Part shown: one piece after another, positions 1-5,742 of the stretch | How positions within the stretch are numbered: the stretch's first letter is position 1 | Layout of the letters: each line of letters starts with the position of its first letter | Source of the DNA: Treponema sp. | Lineage (GTDB): Bacteria > Spirochaetota > Spirochaetia > Treponematales > Breznakiellaceae | Direction of reading: 5' to 3' | Assembly (NCBI GenBank): GCA_031257695.1 | Contig: JAIROB010000252.1 | Coordinates: 1 to 6,751, forward strand | Length of the DNA: 6,751 nucleotides | Program-made: the position numbers and the translations under genes | Notes under the pieces: model-generated | The model's database searches: none | Seen by the model: the letters and a program-made list of their open reading frames with translations, nothing else | Told to the model about the DNA's origin: nothing

Positions 1-296
1 AAACGGCTGGCAAACCCCGTCATCCGGGCTTACATAGAATCCCATCTGGTTAATGACGGCTGGACGCCGGAAGCAATCGCGGGAAGACTCCCTATCATTC
101 ATGGGAGCGGGGATTAAACAAACACACGAATGGGCTTATCAGGCAGTATCTGCCCAAAAGGACTTCGTTTGATAATCTGACCCAGAGGCAGCTTGACAGG
201 ATTACGGCCAAAATCAATAATCGTCCCCGTAAAGCTTTAGGCTATCGGACGCCTCACGAGGTCTTTTCAGAGCGAAAATTCGCACTTCAGATTTGA
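1..296 (+). pseudogene. IS30-family transposase remnant, internally deleted
   Basis: Two pieces of an IS30-family transposase lie end to end. Frame 1 (1-117) reads through GWTPEAIAGRLP, the N-terminal helix-turn-helix neighbourhood of the family (usually W[ST]PEQIAGRL), then meets TAA at 115-117. Another frame (from about 126 to the TGA at 294-296) reads TNGLIRQYLPK, then NNRPRKALGYRTPHEVF, which is the C-terminal end of the DDE domain. The central part, with the first two catalytic acidic residues and probably about 600 bases, is missing, and the family's third catalytic Glu just before TNGLIRQY appears as Lys-His. The protein cannot be active. The 5' end lies outside the window. No outer inverted repeat or target duplication could be confirmed, although the terminus should lie shortly after the stop, near TTCAGATTTGAACTG at 287-301. 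The remnant points to past IS activity just upstream of the operon. Confidence 0.88.
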
Positions 297-310
297 ACTG
301 GCGAAGGTAT

Positions 311-339
311 TTGACAAAACTGCATATATGGAGTACAAC
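311..339 (+). promoter_or_regulatory. Possible sigma-70 promoter for the peptidase-bactofilin operon
   Basis: A perfect -35 hexamer TTGACA (311-316) is followed after 17 bases by TACAAC (334-339), which matches the -10 consensus at four of six positions but lacks the final T. It begins only 15 bases after the transposase stop, so the -35 box may lie in or at the end of the IS30 remnant. It would give a leader of about 90 bases before the TTG start at 437. The -10 is weak, and the AT-rich TATATG at 325-330 also lies in the spacer, so the assignment is tentative. Confidence 0.4.
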
Positions 340-436
340 AGAAAAACAAGGGCTTATTTACGATTTAGCCGGGTATTTTGCGTTTTGCTGGCGGTAAAGC
401 CGGAATTTGTTCCGATAATGTGCATAGGGGTATAGA

Positions 437-1477
437 TTGGCGTCGGTTCACGAGTATAAACGGTTTGAAAACAGCCTGGTGTTACGGGCAAAAAGCCTGA
501 TCCTTTCGATTGGGAAGGGGGTTGTCTCCTTTTTCCGGGCCGTTTTCAGCGTCCTGACCCGCCGCTACACCGTTGTTTTGGTTCCCCACTCGGAAAAGCG
601 GGTGTACAACATCCATGTCACCGTTCTATCCATGGCCTGCGCGGCCCTGGTTTTGGCGGGCATTGTGGGGGCCTTTTTCTGGAGCGGCGCCTCCTATAGC
701 AGCGCCAGGGGAATCCTGGCGGACAAGGACGACCGGCTCAAGAGCGCCCAGGCCAGCCTGGATCAGCTCCGGGACGAAATTTCCCGGCTTTTGCGGACCG
801 CCCGGGGCTTCGAAACGGCGCTTTCCGCTACCCTCTCCGCGCTGGGGGTGGATACTCCGGCGAATAAAGCCTCCTCGCCTTCCCTTTCCGGGGATTTTTC
901 ATCCTTCTTCGACATTAAGGAAACCTCCGAAGGATCCATGCAGGAGGCTATCGATATGCGCCGCCTGTCGGAATATTTGGCCTTCGCGGTGGAGCCGGTT
1001 AAAGAAATCGGCGCGCTGCTGGATTCCCAGAGCGCCCTGCTGACGGAGATCCCCAGCGTATGGCCCATCAAGGGCGGAATAGGCCATATTTCCATGTTTT
1101 TCGGCCAAAATGAAAATCCCTTCACCGGGCAGTACTACATCCACAAGGGGATAGACATATCCACCTACCGCCAGGGGGACGCCATTGTGGCCACCGCGGA
1201 CGGACAGGTGGTTACCGTGGACTACGACGCCACGGGCTTCGGCAACTACGTCATCATCAAGCACAAACACGGATTTTACACCCGTTACGGCCATATGCAG
1301 CAGTTTCGGGTGACCACGGGACAGCGGGTGCAGCAGGGCGAAACCATAGGCTATATAGGCAACACCGGACTTTCCACCGGACCCCACCTCCATTACGAAG
1401 TCCATGTGGGCTCCGATGTGGTGGATCCCTTTAAACACCTCAATATCCGTTCCACCATTGCCAAAAACACCCGGTAA
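437..1477 (+). CDS. Membrane-anchored M23 (LytM-type) peptidoglycan endopeptidase
   Basis: A zinc endopeptidase of 346 residues expected to cut peptidoglycan cross-links from the periplasmic face of the inner membrane. Residues 1-63 are basic and predicted cytoplasmic, including RRYTVVLVPHSEKRVYN, a run I associate with spirochaete members of the family. Residues about 64-84 form one membrane segment, about 95-135 look like a coiled coil, and about 205-335 are the M23 domain. All LytM-type residues are present: zinc ligands H236 and D240 (HKGID) and H319, with catalytic H285 (RYGHM) and H317 (GPHLHYEVH). The start is TTG at 437: AGGGG at 426-430 sits six bases upstream, an in-frame stop at 425-427 limits extension, and no in-frame ATG precedes the conserved N-terminal text. 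The stop is 16 bases before the bactofilin gene. The domain is complete, so activity is expected; the exact bond cut is not readable from sequence. Confidence 0.93.
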   Translation: MASVHEYKRFENSLVLRAKSLILSIGKGVVSFFRAVFSVLTRRYTVVLVPHSEKRVYNIHVTVLSMACAALVLAGIVGAFFWSGASYSSARGILADKDDRLKSAQASLDQLRDEISRLLRTARGFETALSATLSALGVDTPANKASSPSLSGDFSSFFDIKETSEGSMQEAIDMRRLSEYLAFAVEPVKEIGALLDSQSALLTEIPSVWPIKGGIGHISMFFGQNENPFTGQYYIHKGIDISTYRQGDAIVATADGQVVTVDYDATGFGNYVIIKHKHGFYTRYGHMQQFRVTTGQRVQQGETIGYIGNTGLSTGPHLHYEVHVGSDVVDPFKHLNIRSTIAKNTR

Positions 1478-1493
1478 TCCGGAGGGCAAGTCT

Positions 1494-1961
1494 ATGTCCC
1501 AGGCCAAACTTGAAGATTTTTCCATAAACAGCATACTGGGCCCCGGTTCTTCCATTAACGGCGATATTGAATCCGGCGGCTTTACCCGGATAGACGGCAG
1601 CATCCGGGGGAACCTCTCCGCCAAAGGCCGGGTGGTGGTGGGCGAAAAGGCCCGGATGCAGGGCAACATCAGCGGGACCACGGTTACCGTCGGCGGGGTG
1701 GTATACGGCAACATCCTTGCCAGTGAGCGGATCAGCATCCTTGACACCGCCCTGGTCCTGGGGGACATCATCACCCGGCGGATCCAGGCGGATGAGGGCT
1801 GCCTTATCCACGGCAAGGTGACGGTGTGCCAAAGCGACGAAGCCTGGGACAAGGCCGTGGCGGAATACCGGGACGCCCAGGGGGTGCGATCCGCGCTTTC
1901 GGGCTTCGCCTTTATGCGGGAGACGCCGCCGCCGAAAGCCCTGGAAAACAGCCGTGGATAA
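1494..1961 (+). CDS. Bactofilin (polymer-forming cytoskeletal protein)
   Basis: A 155-residue protein of the bactofilin family (formerly DUF583), whose members polymerise without nucleotide into beta-helical filaments that scaffold cell-wall enzymes at the cytoplasmic side of the membrane. The core, about residues 15-112, shows the short repeated Gly/Val/Ile pattern of the right-handed beta-helix, for example INGDIESGGFTRIDGSIRGN, then VVVGEKARMQGNISG and LGDIITRRI. Flanking tails are short: a polar N-terminus, SINSILGPGSSI leading in, and a charged C-terminus ending in a proline-containing MRETPPPKAL tail. No membrane segment is present. The start is ATG at 1494, with GGAGG at 1481-1485 eight bases upstream; the frame opens earlier, but that part lies inside the peptidase gene and lacks family similarity. 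The gene follows the M23 peptidase by 16 bases, a pairing seen repeatedly in other bacteria, and overlaps the next gene by 8 bases. Confidence 0.92.
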   Translation: MSQAKLEDFSINSILGPGSSINGDIESGGFTRIDGSIRGNLSAKGRVVVGEKARMQGNISGTTVTVGGVVYGNILASERISILDTALVLGDIITRRIQADEGCLIHGKVTVCQSDEAWDKAVAEYRDAQGVRSALSGFAFMRETPPPKALENSRG

Positions 1962-2451
1962 AATAGACATCCCCGGCGGAGGGCTTTTTACCCCCGCATC
2001 CTACACGGCGCGGACGGAAACCAAAAAATCCGGCGGCAAGGGGGGGGTCAAAAAAAACGCCTTTTCCCGGTTGCTTGAGCGGCAGGAAGTCCGGGAAACG
2101 GAGGAAGTTACCCTAAGCGACTACCCCCCTTCGGAGGAGGCGCTTCAGGAACTGCTGGACGATGTGCACAGCGCGGGGGACGCGCTGCGTTTACGGCCCC
2201 TGGCGGAGGAGATCAGGCGGTACAAACAGGCGGTGCGGCATTTCCTGCGCTACGTGGTGACGAATAATTATTCGGTAAAGACGGAGAGTTATCTGTATAA
2301 CCACGAGAAGCGCCGCAAGGTGCAAATAGAAGTGGCCGACCGGAAGCTGGAACAACTGGCGGCGGGGATCCTGTCCGGCCAGTTCGGCCAGATTGAGATC
2401 CTGGCCCGGCTTGATGAGATCACCGGTATCCTTGTAGACTTGCTACAGTAA
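1954..2451 (+). CDS. YaaR-family (DUF327) protein
   Basis: A 165-residue cytoplasmic protein of the YaaR/DUF327 family, whose biochemical role is not established. The conserved part is the C-terminal half, about residues 85-165: a charged helical stretch EEIRRYKQAVRHFLRYVV, a short YSV strand, then KVQIEVADRKLEQLA and the closing IEILARLDEITGILVDLL, the family's characteristic end. Residues 1-60 are low-complexity, rich in Gly, Lys and Thr. The start is GTG at 1954, eight bases inside the bactofilin gene, with GGAA at 1943-1946 seven bases upstream; no other start precedes the conserved part, so translational coupling to bactofilin is likely. In Bacillus, yaaR lies near yaaT (ricT), and the same pairing appears here with a 26-base gap. 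It could act with the PSP1 protein or with the envelope pair; the sequence does not decide which. Confidence 0.85.
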   Translation: MDKIDIPGGGLFTPASYTARTETKKSGGKGGVKKNAFSRLLERQEVRETEEVTLSDYPPSEEALQELLDDVHSAGDALRLRPLAEEIRRYKQAVRHFLRYVVTNNYSVKTESYLYNHEKRRKVQIEVADRKLEQLAAGILSGQFGQIEILARLDEITGILVDLLQ

Positions 2452-2477
2452 CGAGGCCCAGGAACAAAGGATGGACT

Positions 2478-3445
2478 ATGGCCCAATCGGATGAATATGA
2501 CGAACTAGAGGACGGCGAGGAGTATTCCGACGAAGATATTGCCGCGCTGGAAGATAAACCCTCCGAAGCGGAACTGGAGGAGACCGACGTAATTGTGGTG
2601 GCCGGGGACGAGAATCTGGCGCCGGACACCCCGGTCTACCGGCTCCGGCTCTCCTACTCCAACGAAACCTTTCTCGCTGCATACCACGGGGAGCCCCTGG
2701 GCAACAGGTCCTGGGTGCTGGTGCCCACCCGCTACGGCAGGGATTTGGCCCAGATCATCGGCCCGGTGCAGCGGGGAAATTCCTCATCCGCCGAAATTTC
2801 CCGGATTGAACGGCCCGCGGACCGGGAGGATCTGGAAAAATCAGCGCGCAACCGGCAGCAGGAAAAGGACGCTTTCAGGATCTGCAAGGAAAGGATCGAA
2901 GCCCACCGGCTGGAAATGAAGCTGGTATCGGTCCATTACCTGCTGGAGGAATCCAAGGCGCTGTTCTTTTTTACCGCGGAAAACCGGGTGGATTTTCGGG
3001 AACTGGTAAAGGATCTGGTGGCATTTTCAAAACCCGGATCGAGCTCCGGCAAATCGGGGTCCGGGACGAATCCCGGGTGGTGGGCGGCCTGGGGGTCTGC
3101 GGCCGCGCCTACTGCTGCCACGCGGTTTCGGACAAGCTCAAACCGGTCTCAATTAAGATGGCCAAGGACCAGAACCTTTCCCTGAACTCCATGAAAATTT
3201 CCGGCCCCTGCGGCCGCCTCCTGTGCTGCCTGGCCTACGAACACGGCTTCTACGGCGAACAGCGCCGCCTCATCCCCCAGGAGGGCGCCAGGATCGCCTA
3301 TGACGACACGCTCTGGCGGGTGATCGAGGTCAACGTGGTGCTGGGTTCCGTAAAAATGAGCGCCGAAGGCGGACGGCAGCTTACCCTGCCCTCAACCCGT
3401 TTTGAAAAAGTCGAAGGAAAGTGGCAGGTCAAACAGCCCTCCTAG
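2478..3445 (+). pseudogene. PSP1-domain (YaaT/RicT family) gene with a -1 frameshift
   Basis: A PSP1-domain protein related to Bacillus YaaT/RicT, which works with RicA and RicF, carries Fe-S clusters and supports RNase Y-dependent mRNA maturation. Frame 0 from ATG 2478 (AAAGGA at 2466-2471, six bases upstream) gives an acidic N-terminus (about half Asp/Glu over residues 1-36), the PSP1 fold, and VDFRELVKDLVA to residue 182. There the family text jumps to the -1 frame: IFKTRIELRQIGVRDESRVV, GLGVCGRAYCC, PVSIKMAKDQNLSLN, SGPCGRLLCCLAYE, ending at TAG 3443-3445. One base is missing at about 3022-3023; restoring it gives 322 residues. Without it the product runs out of frame to 3185 and loses both C-x4-CC clusters. 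No standard slippery heptamer is visible, so a real lesion or an assembly error is more likely than programmed shifting. The intact flanks argue for a recent or artefactual indel. Confidence 0.9.
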
Positions 3446-3465
3446 CGCAGCGGTTGCACTTTTAT

Positions 3466-3486
3466 AAAAAGGGGGAAGTCTCCCCC
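3466..3486 (-). terminator. Rho-independent terminator of the ATPase-nuclease gene
   Basis: On the minus strand GGGGGA-GACT-TCCCCC (3486 to 3471) forms a perfect six-pair stem with a four-base loop and is followed at once by TTTTTAT (the complement of 3464-3470). It lies 66 bases past the stop codon of the minus-strand gene and would stop antisense transcription into the PSP1 gene. On the plus strand no T-run follows the stem, so it is not a good terminator in that direction. Confidence 0.72.
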
Positions 3487-3539
3487 ACGGGCGCACTTCG
3501 TTGCGCCCTACCCCCTCTACGGGGGTTTCCACCCCCGTA
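3471..3539. repeat. Cluster of three GC-rich hairpins between convergent genes
   Basis: Three perfect inverted repeats follow one another within 69 bases: GGGGGA/TCCCCC (3471-3476 and 3481-3486), GGGCGCA/TGCGCCC (3489-3495 and 3502-3508, six-base loop) and TACGGGGG/CCCCCGTA (3518-3525 and 3532-3539, six-base loop). Only the first has a T-run, on the minus strand. The array fills almost the whole gap between the stops at 3445 and 3552. Multiple hairpins in a convergent gap resemble REP-like intergenic repeats, but only one copy of the array is in this window, so repeat status is not shown. Confidence 0.65.
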
Positions 3540-3551
3540 ACGCCCCCGCCT

Positions 3552-5195
3552 TTACGCCCGTACCACCGTTACCGGCCCCTCCTCCGTCCAGCCCAGGCGG
3601 TCCTCCCAGGGAGTCTCTTTCGCCTGGGGCCGCCGGTCAAAGATAATCAGCCAGGCGGACGCGGCGGCGTCTATACGGTCGCGGTACCGCGCTATCTGAG
3701 CGAGCCCCTCCTCCTGCACCGATTCGGGCGTCTCATACTTGTGCACCAGCTTTACTTCCAGAATATACCAGCGTTTCTTGTATTCCACCGCCAGGTCCAT
3801 CCTCCCCCGGCCCGCCGCGTATTCCCGGTCTATCCTCCCGCCGCCGTTCAGGACCCGCTGCAAAAAGGCCATCAAAAGCAGGTGGGGAAAGGCCTCGGTG
3901 TAATCCGACTTTTCTTCCCAAATTTCTGAATGTTTCCGCCAGAACCGCTGAAATTCCCGCAGCAGGGTGTCCATGTCCAGGGAACCGTCGGCCTTCTGCC
4001 ATTGCCATTCGGGCAGCGGCATCGCCATTTGGGCGCCGTAGGTGATTTCCCGGGCCAATACCTCCCGGTATATGGGATTCGCCACCGAGGGCGCCCCATC
4101 TATGATGGCGACCAGGCCCAAATCGAGGCACAAGCGGAAGGCTTCCCCGGCGGCGAGGTTCATGTCCGATTCGCCGGTCATAAGGGTTTCCATGACCTTT
4201 CTGATGCGGGGATCTTCAAGCCGCCAGGCCAGGGCATCCAGATGGGTTTCCCGGGCCTGGATCATCTGCTCCCGCGCCTCCATGAGGTGGTCAACCGTCA
4301 CCGTTTCCCGGCTCGTTTCGTCCAGCACCCGCATGGTGGCCCGTTTAAACAGGGAATTGACAATCCATGGCTGGCCCCGGGACTGGTCGTACACATAGCC
4401 AAGCGCTTCCCCGGCTATCTCCTGCCCGGTCTCCACGGTCCGCTGGGCAAACAGCCTGGCGATGTCCTCCCGCCGGAAATTGGAAAGCACAGCGGAGTCT
4501 TCTTTTATATTGAAGGGCGACCCCGGATTGGGGGCGACCCCGCTCTTGGCGGCGGTGATGTAATCTTTCAGGTCCCTCATCCCTACCAGGGCGATGGACC
4601 CGGGAAACACGCCGGGCCCCCGGGCCGCAAAGCCGCCCCGCAGTTGCCGCAGAAAGCTGATGAGGGTTTCCCCTTCCAGCACGTCAACCTCGTCGAACAA
4701 CACCACCAGGGACCTGGGGGCTGTCAATTCCGACCAGTTCTTCAATATGTCGCTGAGCATACTGCTGGCGTCCGAGGTTTTCAGCTCCGGCGCCGGGACG
4801 CCGAAAGCCTCCGCATATTGCCGTATGGCCGCGCAGATACCGGGCATGGCCCGTTCCGGCTCGGATATTCCCTGACAGCGCTCGACGCTGACATAGCAGG
4901 CAAGGGCGTCATCGCCGTTGAATTCGCCGCTGTTGATCTCCCGCATCCAGCTCTGCAAAAACGTGGTTTTCCCCGTCTGCCGGGGGGCGTGGAGAACCCA
5001 GTAGAGCTGGTCCCGGATATAGCGCTGGAGCTGGGCTCCCACCAGGCGTTCCTCCGGGGGCAGCATATAGTGATCCCAGGGATTGCAGGGGCCGGTGGTG
5101 TTGAAAAACCGGACCGGCCTCTTTGCTTTGACTAACTTGTCCATGCTTTCAGCATAGCCGCAAAACAACCTTTTGAGTAGGTGAATCTGCTCCAT
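3552..5195 (-). CDS. AAA-type ATPase with C-terminal PD-(D/E)XK nuclease-like domain
   Basis: A 547-residue P-loop ATPase of a lineage common in accessory genomes of anaerobic bacteria; its physiological role is not established. Residues about 28-50 carry RFFNTTGPCNPWDHYMLPPE, the family's usual entry. Walker A is APRQTGKT (70-77), Walker B is LVVLFDEVD (163-171), and a sensor-like strand SIALVGMRDL (200-209) and SRGQPWIVNSL (272-282) follow. The C-terminal part, about 440-547, matches the PD-(D/E)XK pattern: D467 in GRGRMDL, E480-V-K482 in ILEVKLV, and QIARY (500-504), so a nuclease-type active site appears intact. Neither ATG 5195 nor the in-frame ATG 5144 has a good ribosome-binding site; the conserved text begins after the second, so the true start may be 5144 (530 residues). 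The gene stands alone between two terminators. DNA binding or cleavage is inferred only. Confidence 0.85.
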   Translation of the reverse strand: MEQIHLLKRLFCGYAESMDKLVKAKRPVRFFNTTGPCNPWDHYMLPPEERLVGAQLQRYIRDQLYWVLHAPRQTGKTTFLQSWMREINSGEFNGDDALACYVSVERCQGISEPERAMPGICAAIRQYAEAFGVPAPELKTSDASSMLSDILKNWSELTAPRSLVVLFDEVDVLEGETLISFLRQLRGGFAARGPGVFPGSIALVGMRDLKDYITAAKSGVAPNPGSPFNIKEDSAVLSNFRREDIARLFAQRTVETGQEIAGEALGYVYDQSRGQPWIVNSLFKRATMRVLDETSRETVTVDHLMEAREQMIQARETHLDALAWRLEDPRIRKVMETLMTGESDMNLAAGEAFRLCLDLGLVAIIDGAPSVANPIYREVLAREITYGAQMAMPLPEWQWQKADGSLDMDTLLREFQRFWRKHSEIWEEKSDYTEAFPHLLLMAFLQRVLNGGGRIDREYAAGRGRMDLAVEYKKRWYILEVKLVHKYETPESVQEEGLAQIARYRDRIDAAASAWLIIFDRRPQAKETPWEDRLGWTEEGPVTVVRA

Positions 5196-5199
5196 ATTA

Positions 5200-5215
5200 G
5201 TTAGTATTTACTAAC
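5200..5215. promoter_or_regulatory. 16-base palindrome upstream of the ATPase-nuclease gene
   Basis: GTTAGTA-TT-TACTAAC is a perfect seven-base inverted repeat around a two-base centre, in an AT-rich pocket between the ATPase start at 5195 (four bases away) and the terminator at 5229-5271. Its place in the only space available for the gene's promoter suggests an operator for a dimeric repressor, perhaps for autoregulation. No promoter hexamers could be fixed confidently around it. It could also be a chance palindrome in AT-rich DNA. Confidence 0.45.
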
Positions 5216-5228
5216 ATTTGCGACAAAT

Positions 5229-5271
5229 AAAAAACCCCGCCGCAGGGCCGCAGGTCTTACCGGGCGGCAGG
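5229..5271 (-). terminator. Rho-independent terminator after the truncated ATPase gene
   Basis: Read on the minus strand, CCTGCCGC (5271-5264) pairs with GCGGCGGGG (5243-5235), allowing one bulged G and one G-U pair, and TTTTTT (5234-5229) follows directly. A smaller CCCTG/CGGGG hairpin is an alternative fold at the same T-run. It sits about 30 bases after the stop of the truncated ATPase frame and separates that gene from the ATPase-nuclease gene downstream on the same strand. Confidence 0.6.
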
Positions 5272-5302
5272 CAGGGTCACGCTGCGGCAAAACAGGCCCT
5301 GT

Positions 5303-5629
5303 TCAGCAGAGAAACGCCGCCGCATGCATTGCCGTGATATTGCCGTCAAACTGATCATAAACCGATTTGACGCTTTCAATTAAAACCGGCTCTTTCTGAA
5401 CCTCGTCCAAAATTGCCCGGGGATAAAGCGTCTTCCACTGATCCGCTGTTAATAACCGATAGTCTTTCCTTTTTACCGGGTCCTCTATTGAAAGATAAGC
5501 ATAATCCGGAAAACAATGACCGGCGAGGGTTGTCTTGCCGGTCTGCCGCGCGCCGGTCAGAACGAGGATGCGTCCGAACTTGCCGGAACGTTTTTCTTGA
5601 ATATAATCAGATAGAATTCTCCGCTTCAT
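5303..5629 (-). pseudogene. Truncated AAA_14-type ATPase
   Basis: The open frame encodes 108 residues matching only the N-terminal part of the AAA_14/DUF4143 ATPases, which usually run to about 370-400 residues. It begins MKRRILSDYIQ, has Walker A TGARQTGKTT (25-34), YAYLSIEDP (43-51) and a Walker B-like RAILDEVQ (71-78), then IESVKSVYDQF. After about residue 95 the family text stops and a short unrelated tail TAMHAAAFLC ends the frame. The sensor region, the rest of the ATPase core and the DUF4143 domain are absent, and no continuation was found in the other minus-strand frames before the terminator at 5271. The start, ATG at 5627-5629, has no ribosome-binding site but lies at the predicted transcription start of a strong-looking promoter. 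It is unrelated in detail to the larger neighbouring ATPase. A functional short ATPase is unlikely. Confidence 0.8.
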
Positions 5630-5635
5630 GCGGTT

Positions 5636-5664
5636 ATTATCGGCTATTTTAAATATTACGTCAA
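5636..5664 (-). promoter_or_regulatory. Sigma-70 promoter of the truncated ATPase, predicting a leaderless mRNA
   Basis: On the minus strand TTGACG (5664-5659) and GATAAT (5641-5636) are each one base off consensus and are separated by 17 bases. Transcription would start about seven bases after the -10 box, at the ATG itself (5629), which fits the absence of any Shine-Dalgarno sequence. The spacer and -35 box overlap the first copy of the 15-base repeat at 5648-5662, so a protein bound there would block this promoter. Confidence 0.6.
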
Positions 5665-5694
5665 TATGTAAAGTTTTGGTTTAAATATTACGTC
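5648..5694. repeat. Two exact 15-base direct repeats 32 bases apart (operator candidate)
   Basis: TTTAAATATTACGTC occurs at 5648-5662 and again at 5680-5694, with flanks that differ. The 32-base period is close to three helical turns, so both copies face the same side of the DNA. They lie in the divergent gap between the truncated ATPase (start 5629) and the BrnA-type gene (start 5743). The first overlaps the ATPase promoter; the second ends six bases before a TTGACA on the plus strand. BrnA proteins are ribbon-helix-helix repressors that bind their own promoter, so these are reasonable BrnA sites, though binding is inferred. Confidence 0.6.
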
Positions 5695-5700
5695 CCGACA

Positions 5701-5729
5701 TTGACAATTTGCAAAAGCGTATATACCAT
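5701..5729 (+). promoter_or_regulatory. Possible promoter of the BrnA-type gene
   Basis: TTGACA (5701-5706) is followed after 17 bases by TACCAT (5724-5729), four of six matches to the -10 box. It would start RNA at about 5736, downstream of the ribosome-binding site AAGGA at 5730-5734, which makes it an awkward fit for ATG 5743. Either the transcript is nearly leaderless or the real start lies further upstream. Confidence 0.3.
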
Positions 5730-5742
5730 AAGGAACGTTATA

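Noticed and set aside
328..435. 35-codon frame from ATG 328 ending one base before the peptidase TTG start, with a hydrophobic middle
   Set aside because: No ribosome-binding site, it lies in the spacer of the candidate promoter, and nothing in it is recognisable. Its stop next to the TTG could allow coupling, but chance is more likely.
899..1852. 317-codon open frame on the minus strand opposite the peptidase and bactofilin genes
   Set aside because: It is antisense to two well-recognised genes and shows no family motif.
3018..3034. Programmed -1 frameshift site in the RicT-like gene
   Set aside because: The run ATTTTCAAAACCC contains no X-XXY-YYZ heptamer in the zero frame and no evident downstream stimulatory hairpin, so an indel or sequence error is simpler.
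3471..3539. CRISPR-like array
   Set aside because: The three stems differ in sequence and no constant repeat with spacers is present.
3930..5135. 401-codon open frame on the plus strand opposite the ATPase-nuclease gene
   Set aside because: Composition is Gly/Pro/His/Arg-rich with no domain, typical of the antisense of a GC-rich gene; the minus-strand frame has clear Walker and nuclease motifs.
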